NCBI GenBank assembly: GCA_010094025.1
Contig: ML991788.1
Location: 62,001-126,000, forward strand
Reading direction: 5' to 3'
Origin: Viridothelium virens
Lineage: Eukaryota > Ascomycota > Dothideomycetes > Trypetheliales > Trypetheliaceae
Length of the DNA: 64,000 nucleotides
The notes beneath the pieces were generated by a model that searched no databases, had not been told where the DNA came from, and saw nothing but the letters and a program-made list of their open reading frames with translations. A program made the translations under genes and the position numbers. This document shows positions 33,651 through 44,837 of the stretch, piece by piece; the first letter of the stretch is position 1, and each line of letters begins with the position of its first letter.

Positions 33651-36047
33651 ATGCGCTGGTTTAAGACGCTCTTCTATATCTCCTTTCCGTTGGTGTTTGG
33701 TTCGAATCAAAGTATTTTCAAGACATAGCTGCCATTGGGTCGTTGAAGCTGATCTTTGTCAGCCCAGGTTACTTACCCAAGCATCAGCTGGGATTCCGAG
33801 CCTAGCTTTGTTTCGAGCTACAGCAGTTCTATCGCGACTACCACCTCGACATGCGGCGGATGCAGCATTAGCGTGGACGCTGATGGATATATGTGGTCGA
33901 ACATGCAAAATTTAACCTGGGTAGAAAAAGAGGTGTACCTTGTGGTTGATCCTGACACCAACGAGACCTCAACTTCCAGCATACGAACAAATGTAGACCC
34001 GGCTGAGCCCGATGGGATGCCGTCTACCGTTCAGAAGGAATTGTATGCATCCCTTTCGGATCCCGACTGCATAAGTCCAACCCGGACTCTCTACGTGTCT
34101 CAATCACCAGTTGACATACTTTGCAAAACGTCACACGTGCGCAATTATCAGTTGGGGACACAGTCAGTTGTGACTTTTAATCCTACTGTGACAATGTATG
34201 TAATATAGGGCTTAGAGGCAAACTTGGGTCAGCTAAGCCTTTCCAATAGTTATTCACCCACAACGTACCTCGGGGTCTTCCAGTGGACCAAATTTGAAGA
34301 GAGCTTGGTCACAGTCTCGGGGACAGAGATATGTACCCAACGAGCAGAGATCTTGAGCCATACCGGATTAACGGTGTTTCCAATGCTGCCTGGTCAGTCG
34401 GATTGGCTTGTAAATGGGGGCAACTGGAGTGCGATGAGCATAGGGAGCTTACCAACGGAAGCGTACACGATAGTGCCTGGGTGGCAGACTTGCCATGGCT
34501 TCGGAAATGGTGTCCCAGTCACAAACGCCGTAGCCAAAAAGATCACGAAGACTTATCTGAGTACGAAAAGGCCGTCAAGTATGACAAATGCGTATACCAC
34601 GTCCTCCACACTCTCTTCAAATGCGAGTCCTGCAAGTGGGCCAACTTCGCAGGCTCGGTCGACGTCAACAGCTTTGCCCTCTCTTGCATCAGTTTCACAG
34701 GTTCGAAGTCAATTACCGCCGGGAACTACTCCAGGAATGCCAGCAGATTCTGCAGGAGTATCTCCCGGGATGGTTTCCGGCTCTGAAGTGTCTATTCTGC
34801 ATTCGGCGGCTCCCTTGCTAAGTGAACCATCGACAGAATCCTTCAGCAGTCCAGATGGGATTGATGTTAGCCCTGCGATATCACCAGCAACCCAGCTGCC
34901 AGAATCTTCGATTACTGCTCCGCAGACAAATCCCGAAGTCATCGGTGGTAGTGCGTCATACTCTTCATCTGCTCAGACTGTCAGATCGACACCATCTTCG
35001 ATTGCATCTAATGGAATTTACCAAGCCTCTTCCACGAACGGTGGTGAGCTAGGGTCAACGGTCGCAGTAGGCGTTACAGGCAACGTACCGCTACCTAGTA
35101 TGGGCGGATCATCGCCCACCACGAGTCCTACTATGGACACTGAAAGCGAAAATCCCACTCTTGCCAATGGCCGCCATCCCTCAATTCCTGGTTCCGCCCC
35201 ACCCGGGTCATCTTCCTTCAAGCAAGCCAGCCAAAGCTATATTGTAGTCGAATCCAGCACTTACTACGACAACTCTGATGGTAACTACATCCTCGGCACA
35301 CAAACGTATACTCCAGGCTCACACGCCATCACCATTTCTGGTCAACCGATCTCCATTCCTACTCACAAGCCGCAGCCAAAAACCCCCTCCACTCGCAACT
35401 TCGTCGTCTACGACAGGCACACCTTCCTCGCCAACTCCGCCCAAAACTACGTCTTCGGCATACAAACGTACACCCCCGGCGACCCTGCCATCACCGCAAC
35501 CCTCACCTACCCCAACTCCGCCCTCCCCAACCAACCTCCGCAGACGCTCACCGAGACCATCTCCTTTCCCGCACTCTTCTCCCCAAGCACCGACCCATCA
35601 TCCGCATGGGCACCCTGGCACAAGGGCGCCGTCAACGCCGTCATGACCTGGCAACACCACACCTACACCTTCTACGGCGACGGCAACAGAAACGAGAACG
35701 TGCTGTCTGGGCACACGCTGGTGACCGGGGGGCCGCCTCTGACGATCAACGGCCAGACGATCTGGCTGGACGAGACCGGCGGGCTGAACGCGCAGTACAG
35801 TCCGAGTGATTCCGGGGCGTTGCCGACGCCGACAGGCGCGGAGGGCGTGAGTAGTGTGCCGATTGGAGGGATGGGCGGGGCCCCGACGAATGGGACGGAG
35901 TCAGAAACAGGAACGGCGGTGGGCGCGGCGGGAGCAGCGACGACTTCGGCTTCTCGGGCGAGCAGAAGGTTAGGAAAGATCTGGTGGAGGTGTTGGGCGG
36001 GTGGCTTATGCAGCTTGGGTCTGGTAATTTGCTATCTCGTGGTATAG
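33651..36047 (+). CDS. secreted/GPI-like surface protein with three C-terminal repeats
   Basis: Three exons, 33651-33711, 33763-34195, 34250-36047; 763 residues, all junctions in phase. Exon 1 encodes a signal peptide (MRWFKTLFYISFPLVFGSNQ). The N-terminal domain (about 21-220) has Cys pairs (CGGC) and N-glycosylation sites. A Ser/Thr/Pro-rich stalk (about 230-440) follows. Then come three related units of about 45 residues: YIVVESSTYYDNSDGNYILG, FVVYDRHTFLANSAQNYVFG and VMTWQHHTYTFYGDGNRNEN, each followed by a TYTPG/TLVTGG..I turn. A hydrophobic C-terminus (WAGGLCSLGLVICYLVV) after a small-residue-rich part suits a GPI anchor. Likely cell-wall exposed. Family not named. Confidence 0.75.
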
Positions 36048-37879
36048 AAAGCGAAGCTCACGCTACAGTAATGATATGTATATAACAGCTATTAACTCTG
36101 TATTCCTTTCTTCTCACCCTTTAGAACCTCTTTGACGAAAGGCACGAGAGGAATCCAGAACACATTTTGGTCGGAGCTGGCCCTGGGTAAGAGGCTTCCT
36201 ACAGTCCACTTGTGATAGACTAAATATGGTACTCTTTTTTTAAAGCCTAGGCCATTGCTTATGAGCAATATCTACCTTGACAATGAAGGATAACCAGTAA
36301 GTAGCACGTGAGAAATGATAAGAAGTGCTAACATACCCTACTACTGAGAACAAATGAGACTTGGCTCTTGATCGGCGAAAGTCATACTTCAACAAAGAAG
36401 TATGCGAGTAGGGAGAAGGCCAGTTACAGAGCCGTAGCAAATGTGACGTCAAATCAGTGGATGAAATTGTGAAAACATGAACATAATGAGGGGGAAAAAC
36501 AAAAGAGAAAAAAGAATGCCTCCACCAGGACACAAAATAGGAACCTCCTGATTTTATTGAGGTAATGGGAGTACCAGACAATTATATGAACTTGAACATG
36601 GTTAAGATCTCTGGGTGGCCGTTCAAGTACTCTTAATATCAGACGCGCTAGCCCTTGTTGGAAATTAGTCTCTATCATATATCATACTCATGGGAAACTC
36701 TTGCAGTTGCGCCGTGGAGGAAGAAGAACTTGAGTAAATTTCTCTGCTCTGATTATATCCATTCACTCCACTCCGTATTACCGCCCTATAGGCTGGTATG
36801 CATGAAGTATGGAAGAATAGAATTCATGGATCAAGATATATTACCAACATAGATCCGAAATAAAGCAGTAGAACCCTGTGATTTCGAGATTTTTGATACC
36901 TTCAAAATGGACTACTCCTATCAAGCTCAGGGATGTTTGAGAGATCGCATTTACAGATTCCTTTCTCCGCATTTGTTGCACGCGAGTTAGGTGAGTGGCT
37001 ATGCAAAGAACGGCAAGCAAAAATGTAGTCTCTATCCCGTATTATTAGTAACATGTCTCCACGTATCAACGTTTCGCAAGGATTAGTTATTCGATGATCC
37101 AATGCGTCGGATACTCTTTGAGCTTTCCAACTATCTTCATTTTTCATAAGGTGTTGGAGTAGCCCATTGCCGACCTGAGGTTTTATGAAAGCTCAAGGGG
37201 AGCAAACGCAACTCCAGAATGTTTTCCAAGATGGTATATACTCGCGCTCTGAAGCATGCGGAGACAAGAAAAGATATGATAAAGCTGCCTTGAGTGGAGA
37301 CTGAGTAGTGGGTCTTGCTCAATAAATTTGTCATCTTATCCAATTCTAGACTGTGCGTGGTTGGAGTCATATCACGTTACAGTCTCTGGAACTTCCAATC
37401 CCAATTCATCTTTCTCTATGTAGTAGACGACAAATCCTCAGGTCCATTACTGGTCACCATCTTATAGTACAAAGAACCAAGAGGCGAACAAGACTTGCAA
37501 GTCTCCAAGAAAGCTTGTTTGCGCGGGTCAGCAAAATCAGGTCCCATTGAGCTGGGAGGACAGTCGCAAAACTTGAGCTAAGTCATATGAAATACCAGCG
37601 ATGAATTTCCAGGTCGACCCGAAATCCGAGAATTGGTCTATGCCCAGGGCGCAATTGCGGCTTTGCGATCAACGTACGGAGTACGGAGTACGGAGTATAT
37701 GGAATTGAGAGCGTCACGAGCGTCAGGGCTTCAGTGCCTCGCTTAAAGTGCGCTAGTAGAAATAACCCACGATGGTAAATTCCGTCCGCCGCACAACCGC
37801 ATGCACCTTTGCCTTCACTCATCAAGAAGTCTTTCATCCAGCAAGCGACCCCCAGGCCACAACTTGAAAGGTCGCCAAC
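36048..37879. other. intergenic, uL4 promoter at the right end
   Basis: No gene seen in 1.8 kb. Apart from the TACGGAG array at 37675-37695 and one ACTCCGTA at 36770-36777, I recognise nothing. Confidence 0.4.
37675..37695 (+). repeat. three tandem TACGGAG units
   Basis: Three perfect 7-bp units at 37675, 37682 and 37689, followed by TAT, about 185 bp upstream of the uL4 start codon. Single copies of TACGGAGTAC or its complement occur elsewhere in the window (8509, 19584, 20035, 36770). Confidence 0.7.
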
Positions 37880-39181
37880 ATGACTACAAGGCCAACAGTC
37901 ACCATCATCTCTGCTGATGGGTCGGCGAGCGATGCCACCCACCCACTGCCGACTGTCTTCAAGTCCCCAATTCGTCCAGATGTTGTGCAGTATGCGCTCC
38001 ATTAAATTAGAAACGCCAAGCCATTGCTGATAAAAACCCAGAACTATTCATACCGGTATGGCCAGAAATCGTAGGCAGCCATATGCCGTGAGCGAAAAGG
38101 CGGGCCATCAAACTTCTGCCGAGTCTTGGGGCACTGGTATGTGAAGGTTCAGCTCATTGGGTGCACAATATAGCATCTTTGAGCAGGTGGATAGCTGACA
38201 AACTGCTACAGGTCGCGCTGTCGCCCGTATCCCACGTGTTTCCGGTGGTGGTACTCATCGCGCTGGTCAAGCTGCCTTCGGTAACCAGTGTCGCTCTGGA
38301 CGCATGTTCGCCCCCACCAAAGTCTGGAGGAAGTGGCACCAAAAGCTCAATCTTAATCAGAAGTGGGTATTTCGAGAATCTCTTTCCACTTCTATCAAGC
38401 CGCTAATTCGCTTTGAAGGCGCTTTGCTACTGCTTCAGCCCTCGCTGCATCCTCCAACGCTGCTCTTCTCATGGCCCGCGGACACCATATCTCAACCGTT
38501 CCTGAAGTTCCTCTTGTCATCTCATCCACTGCCTTTTCCAACGGCGCTATCCAGAAGACGTCCGCTGCTGTATCGCTTCTAAAGAGCATTGGTGCCGGTC
38601 CAGATGTGGAGAAGGTCAAGAAGTCCCGTAAACTTCGTGCAGGGAAAGGCAAATTGAGAGGTCGTCGTCACCGCCAACGTCGTGGTCCTCTTGTGGTCTA
38701 CAATCCGGATGAAGATGGTAAAGAGCTTGTTCTTGCGTTCCGCAACATCCCAGGTGTCGAGACTTGCTCAGTGTATGCACTGAATCTCCTACAACTCGCA
38801 CCCGGTGGCCACCTGGGGCGTTTCATTGTCTGGACCTCTTCGGCATTTGCAGCACTTGACAAAATCTATGGGTCCACGACCGAACCATCAGAACTGAAGA
38901 AGGACTTCTTGCTCCCATCGAACATTATCAGGCAGCCTGATATCGCCAAGTTGATCAACTCGTCTGAGATTCAGAATGTGCTACGCCCGGTCAAGGGTGG
39001 TGCAGTGACAAAGAGGCCCTGGACGCAAAAGAAGAATCCCTTGAACAACAAGCAGATCTTGCTGCGCCTTAATCCTTACGCTAAAGCATACAGTGAGCAA
39101 AAGCTAGGTCAACAGAAGCTGAACACAGAGAAACCAGAAAGGGTGGCGGGCGACGCTTTGGACCTTCTACATGAGAATTGA
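37880..39181 (+). CDS. rpl4: large-subunit ribosomal protein uL4 (RPL4)
   Basis: Four exons, 37880-37989, 38042-38136, 38212-38362, 38419-39181; 1119 nt, 372 residues. The protein is plainly uL4: [87 protein letters not shown], then [20 protein letters not shown] and [17 protein letters not shown]. It lines the peptide exit tunnel of the cytosolic 60S subunit. Introns are crowded into the 5' half, common for fungal ribosomal genes, each with a CTRAY branch point close to the acceptor. Confidence 0.97.
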
Positions 39182-39428
39182 GGAATCTTGATTCGCTGCT
39201 CTAGTTCCTTATTCTATAGGTATCCTTATGAGGGTGGGCTAGGGCTCTAGCTAGGTAACCGGCGAATGGAAATATGATACTTTACGGTGTCCACTGAGAC
39301 TTGCATGCTATCGCCATTCCCTATTTCTCTTCCCTGCAGTCAAGATAAACTCCCCATTCAAGCATAATGAGCAAAGCTGATTACAGCTGCTCCATTTGCC
39401 AGCAAGTTCGGAACCAGGCATGAAGGTC

Positions 39429-40580
39429 TCATCTGAATAATCTCCTGCCGCCCATCCTTGCAGCAGTATTTTCCCTGCCATCCAAGCTCAAGCCTTGCAA
39501 TCCAGCACCACCTCCCTCACGGTCCTTCTTGTAACGCCGTAACGCTTCTCTGAAATGATCTGGAGTCAGGGGCCCACGATCCATCTCCTGTACAGGCTCT
39601 ATCCAAGTTTTGCGCTTATCGCCTTCGGAGTCACCGTTTGTCAAAGTGCCCGACGAGTCAGGGACCGTGGTCATGGAGTCGTTGATGCTTGCCCCAATCG
39701 CCGCTACACCATCAGGCTGAGCATGCTCACTGACAGTCTTTCCATTTGTCACCTCACTGCTTTCATTTTCCCTTCCTAGCTCTCCCCTCCGCCTTTCCCA
39801 GTACGGATTCGGCTCCTCAGTTGGTAGTTTCTCGCTTGCTGCAATCCATTCCGCCTGCACATCTCTCGCCCGTTCAATCAGTTCACAGATAAACACCTTC
39901 GTAAAGCTGTTGATGGTCGTAACCACACTCGCCGGCACACTCTGACTGAGCGTCTGATTCGTGATCCTCCGCACCGTCTCCTTCTTCAGCCGCACCCGTC
40001 TCACAGCCTCATACCTCGACGTCTGGTCGGGCGAGAAAGAGCTCAACAGCATATCCATGTGCTCCCTCTCCTGCGCCTGGGCAGCAGAGTCCAACCCTCC
40101 CACCGCCAACAACTGCGCGCCCATCCCATCCTCCTCAGCCTCCTCCTCGCCCCACGCCTCCTCATCCCCCGCTTTCCCACCCGCGCTCCCAGCAGCTAAG
40201 CTCGCCGTCCCACCACCTCTCCCCGCCCTTACGCTCTCGATTCCATCATCCCCCCCCTTCTCTCCAGCCCCTCCCTTCCTCCCCCGCCCCCGCGCTTTCT
40301 TCCTCCCTCCCATCTGCGACCCCTCCAGCACGCTGCTGCTCTCCATGCTTGGGCTCCGCGAGTACCGCACGTCGTTGCTGTAGGCGTCGGCGCCTTCGGG
40401 TGGGAAGGACGTTTGGCGGAGAGGGTGTTGCGTCGAGATAGTGGAGGCGGTGCTGGGTTTGCGGCGTTTGGCGTTGGGCGCGTTGGCTGTGGTGGGCACG
40501 GTGAGGGAAGGCCGCTTTTGTGGGAGTGAGATGTTGGTTGGGTAGGGAGGCGAGCCGGAGGGGCCTGGCGGGGAGGCCAT
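39429..40580 (-). CDS. taf11: TFIID subunit TAF11 (TAFII28 histone fold)
   Basis: Single exon, 383 residues from ATG 40580 (the longer frame starts with GTG). The TAFII28 domain covers about residues 175-250: MDMLLSSFSPDQTSRYEAVR then RITNQTLSQSVPASVVTTIN and FTKVFICELIERARDVQAEW. This histone fold pairs with TAF13 inside TFIID, for RNA polymerase II initiation in the nucleus. The N-terminal 165 residues are low complexity, with an Arg/Lys/Gly patch and an acidic EEEAEED run. The C-terminus has the usual conserved PLTPDHFREALRRYKKDREG. It is convergent with uL4, stops 248 bp apart. Confidence 0.94.
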   Translation of the reverse strand: MASPPGPSGSPPYPTNISLPQKRPSLTVPTTANAPNAKRRKPSTASTISTQHPLRQTSFPPEGADAYSNDVRYSRSPSMESSSVLEGSQMGGRKKARGRGRKGGAGEKGGDDGIESVRAGRGGGTASLAAGSAGGKAGDEEAWGEEEAEEDGMGAQLLAVGGLDSAAQAQEREHMDMLLSSFSPDQTSRYEAVRRVRLKKETVRRITNQTLSQSVPASVVTTINSFTKVFICELIERARDVQAEWIAASEKLPTEEPNPYWERRRGELGRENESSEVTNGKTVSEHAQPDGVAAIGASINDSMTTVPDSSGTLTNGDSEGDKRKTWIEPVQEMDRGPLTPDHFREALRRYKKDREGGGAGLQGLSLDGRENTAARMGGRRLFR

Positions 40581-42218
40581 GATGGTGGTGTGGGGACGTT
40601 GTGAAGGCACGGAATTTGGAGTTCAGGTGTCGAGAGTGAGGAGGTTTTTGGGTTGAGTATTCTTAGAAATGGTAGAGAAAATTGATATTAGTCGCCAACT
40701 TGCGCGATCAACGGACCGAGGAGTATTCCTTGCTAAGGTAATGAGCGTCCAAGGTCTCTCTGTGTTCTTGCTGTAGTATTGCATTTGGTGTGATGCAAGT
40801 ATGATCGCTCTCAGGGCAGCGCTGACTAAGCGGCCTTTGGCCTCACCCCAATCTGGAACTCCCATTAAGTGAACTTCCGATATCCACGCCTTGCATCACG
40901 GGTTGTCAAATCATCTACTAGGATGATCCCGGGGATGACCTTGCCGGATCAAATTTCACGTATTAATTGCCATGGTCTCGTCAAACCCTCTTTTCTGCGT
41001 CACATAATACCGGTTGTAAGGCTGAACCATCTGTTGACGCGACAATGGTGAGTGTATACTAGTAGATAGACATCTACCTGGTGACAATTTGACCTCTTTG
41101 GTGAAGAGATATTGTCGGAGATGGCATTTGGGTTTCGCTAAGCAAGCATGAGTAGACCATTGTTGGCGCAGGCAGAGGTGAATTACACGGGTGTCTTACT
41201 ACAGTTTCCTATCGTTTCTACTCACATCAAAGCTCGTTCAAATTTGGCCATTTCCCCTCTTCCATTGGAGCTTTTTATCATTAAAGCTACGATCATGTCG
41301 AACGTACGGAGGTAACCTTTATCGCGTTCATTTCGCTTCGTTGACTCTACGACTTCTTACTTTTTCGTCAAATGTATTACCAGCCGATGATCTACAGGCA
41401 CTTGCATGATTCGGAGGCGGAATCGAGAGTCCTGTCGGGGCTCACATGACGCTAATAAAGCCTGGACAGAAAAGAGCCTACCCGACAATGCATTTGCGAC
41501 AAGAAGCAAATTTCGACTAGGTCGGGCGTACCTGATCATCAAAGGCTCCGCAAGACTGGGACGTGTGGTACGAACCCCGAGAATCCTCCGTACTACACCC
41601 ACGTTGCACATTAGGATTCGTCCTGGGAAAAGACTTGCTATTGGGAGATTCTCTTCATGACCCATCTTCGTAGCTGGCCTGACGCGGCAATCCGGTCGAA
41701 CGATATCGTGGCATTCACCTTTCGGAAAGAGGATTGCATGAGATTCCGTACCTGTGCCGTTGGCTCCACATAACTTCTGGCTGATGATTTGTGGGGTGCC
41801 CCGGGTCGGTAGCGCCTGGGAGGGTCGCCCCGCAAAAGCGCGTTACCGAACCCAATCATCATCGTTACACGGACTAGCGCTCTAAATAAAACTAACCAAT
41901 GGCGAACGAGCTGTTGACGCCAAGACTTTTCTCCACGGAAGCATTCCTAGCCTGTCGTTATTCGTGGATGCAATCGCTTCCAAACATTCATTTCAGGATC
42001 TCGGAATTCGTGCCGGTGAGTATGAGTCGGAGCAAATAGAATTGAGCTGCATCCCGCTGTTCTCTTGCATTTCTCCATGTTTCCCTTTGTCCTGCCTGCC
42101 AAGCTCTCGTCCTAGGACCGAAATACTTCTTCCTTCTGTACCAGTCCTCTTTCTTTTTTATTCTATTCTATGTATAATGTACACATAGCATGAGACACGG
42201 AGCTGCGCTGAAGCCACC
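40581..42218. other. intergenic, nothing recognised
   Basis: Promoter of TAF11 on the left and of the next gene on the right; pyrimidine-rich leader at about 42050-42170 before ATG 42219. No gene or RNA seen in 1.6 kb. Confidence 0.4.
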
Positions 42219-43376
42219 ATGCATGGCAATCTTATCAGGATAATGGCCGTTTTGGCCGTCGTTGCACAGGTGGACCTGGCGTTCACCTCTGCCATGACGA
42301 TAGTCCAAAGATCACTGTTGACCACAGTCTCAGTCTCGACGGAGCAGACTGAGGCTACATACTTCTGGCCTTTGGTTGGACTAAACGCAGATGCCAACGT
42401 CCCTTCGGGATTGAATGTTACTATCTCCACTAGTACTGGATCTTTCCCAAGCGTTTATGGACTGTTCGTCGGAGATCCTCCTTTGGGTTCGACCGCCAGT
42501 GAGGAGAAGCCGGTCTCTTCCTCGACTTCAAAGCACCCACGGGTTACCGCCGTATCAAACGTCCTCCAGCAGAACAATGGAGAGATAAGCGCAATTAATA
42601 TCGTCAATGATGGAACTCCGCAAGTCTTTCTCGGTCCTAATGCAAATTATTCGGACACGAATTCTTCGATCTCTGTGCCGACGACGCCTTTCGGTATCAA
42701 CCTTGGTCAAGCAGGAGTCTGGAATGGCTCACTCACATTGTCGGGATCCTTTGACGTGAACCGCATCGCATCTACAAGCTGGATGCCGCTTCGCACATCT
42801 GGTGATGAAGGTTATTTTAATGGAAACGGGTCGAGGAATGCGTCGGGAACCGTTCAGTGGATGGGCTCATCGACTGACGCAGAGTTCGCACTGGACTTCA
42901 ACTCTGAGGCGATGGTATTTCCAGCCTCGGCAAATGCCTCCGGTGGGGTGGGGAGCTCTCCCTGTGGTAATGATATGACAATCACGATCAACGGTGGTGA
43001 TGCGACCATCATCATACCGGGCAATATAACAAGCTCGCCGGATCGATGCTATACTCGCATCAGCAGTGACCCTGATTCCCAAACGATGGTTCTTGGACAA
43101 CCCTTTCTTCAAGCTGCCTATGCATACTTCGACCAAGACGGCTCAATTTGGGTAACACAAGCGAATCAGTACGACCTACCAGTCAACCCTCAGCCGTTTG
43201 ACCCAAACGCGGCTCTTGCTCCCCCATCTCCACCAGAATCCTGGAAGCTCGCGCATCCGGATTGGCATAATTATTTAACGACGGCATCGGGCATCAGCCA
43301 ATACATCGCGTGCTTAGCCGGCTTCGGAATCCTGATGTTCGTCTTCGTGGCATTATGCAATGGCATCTTGCTTTAG
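42219..43376 (+). CDS. secreted, membrane-anchored protein with a pepsin-like C-lobe only
   Basis: Single exon, 385 residues, good start context (GCCACCATGC). A signal peptide lies at about 1-24. The part from about 170 to 325 follows the C-terminal lobe of A1-type proteins: GVWNGSLTLSGSFDVNRI, then TITINGGDATIIIPGN and TMVLGQPFLQAAYAYFDQDG (the family form is ..LGRTFLQdAYl..D). The N-terminal lobe and both catalytic Asp motifs are missing. Several N-glycosylation sites (NVTIS, NYSD, NGSL, NITS) and a C-terminal hydrophobic helix (YIACLAGFGILMFVFVALC) indicate a cell-surface protein. A relative of the 30571-32448 protein seems likely, at least by fold. Not a protease. Confidence 0.65.
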   Translation: MHGNLIRIMAVLAVVAQVDLAFTSAMTIVQRSLLTTVSVSTEQTEATYFWPLVGLNADANVPSGLNVTISTSTGSFPSVYGLFVGDPPLGSTASEEKPVSSSTSKHPRVTAVSNVLQQNNGEISAINIVNDGTPQVFLGPNANYSDTNSSISVPTTPFGINLGQAGVWNGSLTLSGSFDVNRIASTSWMPLRTSGDEGYFNGNGSRNASGTVQWMGSSTDAEFALDFNSEAMVFPASANASGGVGSSPCGNDMTITINGGDATIIIPGNITSSPDRCYTRISSDPDSQTMVLGQPFLQAAYAYFDQDGSIWVTQANQYDLPVNPQPFDPNAALAPPSPPESWKLAHPDWHNYLTTASGISQYIACLAGFGILMFVFVALCNGILL

Positions 43377-43929
43377 CCGAGCGCGCTTTGGGCCCTTCAA
43401 GACTATGGAATATCCCTGTGGTCTGTCGACTAACGTTTCTTTGTCTGCAATTGCATAGCGTGGAGTTTTGGTAGCACTTCAAGCCACCGAGCCAGCATCT
43501 ACATTCATGTACATAGAGAAAATATCTCTAATATATGGCAGATCTTCAAATGACTGTCTATCTATCAGGTATAGTGTATGCCTGAGACTCTCCATAGTCT
43601 ATGTCACGTGTGAGCGCGACCAAGACGTGACGCTTGCATGACAGAACGCGAGTCAGAACTACCCCACTCTCACCTCCACATCGTGCCGATCGTTAGGCAA
43701 CACTTCCCCTAATGCCGCGATCCGCGTCGATTTTCTGTAGAATGGGGTTGTGTACGGGCTTGAGAAGAGTTGCAGCCTGGATTCTGCTCGTGGATGTGGC
43801 AAGTCCTATCTCTAGACAACCAAGGCCACCATGCTATATAAGAAGGACCTGGTGGCTCAGTAGATCTCTGCTCCCATACACGTTCTATCTTTTTCTCTAC
43901 CAAACTTTCGATTGCGATACCAATTCATC
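43377..43929. other. intergenic
   Basis: 3' flank of the pepsin-like gene and promoter of the next gene. TATATAAG at about 43834-43841 is a plausible TATA box, some 90 bp upstream of ATG 43930. Confidence 0.45.
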
Positions 43930-44827
43930 ATGGTTCGCATAATTGACCCTGAGCAGTTTGAACCTCCTGTTTATGATGCCTACCTCGTTTGTGAGGTTTC
44001 CCAATCCACCCTAGGCAAGGTCCAAGAGGATTGGCGCTTGGGAGCAATCGATCGTCCCAACGATCCACGCTATCACCCACCTCACAACCGCCTCAACATC
44101 ATTGATCGTAAAGACTTGTACGGTCTATCTCCTCAAGCCATTCGCACGCGTCTGGAAGAGGAGGCTGAGGAAGGCGAAGAAGACGATGATGAAGGCGGAG
44201 TAAAGCCGTTCATAATCATTGATGAAGAGACTGATAAGACAAGGAGCGTTTGGTACATTGATCGTTGGTTGGATGAGGAGGAACTGGAGGATGCAAAGAG
44301 AGACGGAGACGAGAAGGTGCTATGGAGGCTAAGGAGTGCTACGTGGGAGTAAGGACCACCTTGACAGGGAATAGGCAAATATCATTGTTATTACGGCTAT
44401 TGACAGGTTGGATAGACTTCCACTCTCAATCGTCAACTACGAGATCGCAAACATGGACATTCAGGAAGACTTGGAAAATTCCAGTCCAGGCGTTTTCGAA
44501 GGCGAAGACCACCTTTACGACCAGCATGCGCCTCAGCAGCCTCAGATCATCCAGGGAGAAGACTACTTCAGGAGGGAAGAACCAGATGCTGCCACTGTTA
44601 TTGCCGAGTCGGGCGAATGGGAAGAGACAAGGAATCCAGATGACATGAATGTTGTCCCGAAGCCTAAGAGAATGGTTAGGCTCAAGGCCGACCTCGCAAG
44701 GGAGCATGGCTTACAATACCACTGGGACTGGGCGTACGATGACGACGAGCAGGAAGATGATGTTCCGAAGGGCGGATGTAAGTTCAAGGCTAAGTGGGAT
44801 ATGACACTTAGGCCCACTGTATGGTAG
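43930..44827 (+). CDS. acidic protein of unknown function
   Basis: Two exons, 43930-44348 and 44407-44827, intron with GTAAGG donor; in phase (SATW-E-LDRLPLS), 279 residues. The protein is strongly acidic in two blocks (LEEEAEEGEEDDDEGG and WAYDDDEQEDD). Between them lies FIIIDEETDKTRSVWYIDRW, a strand-DEE-strand-DR pattern like the one in the 3200-3834 protein. The C-terminus ends MTLRPTVW. No signal peptide, no membrane segment. A TATA-like box lies about 90 bp upstream. Role unknown; it could be a distant DUF6924-type protein, but I would not assign that. Confidence 0.6.
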
Positions 44828-44837
44828 AGAAACGGCA

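Noticed and set aside
44408-44648. Separate gene for the second acidic ORF
   Set aside because: GTAAGG donor and CAG acceptor join it in phase with 43930-44348, giving one 279-residue protein.
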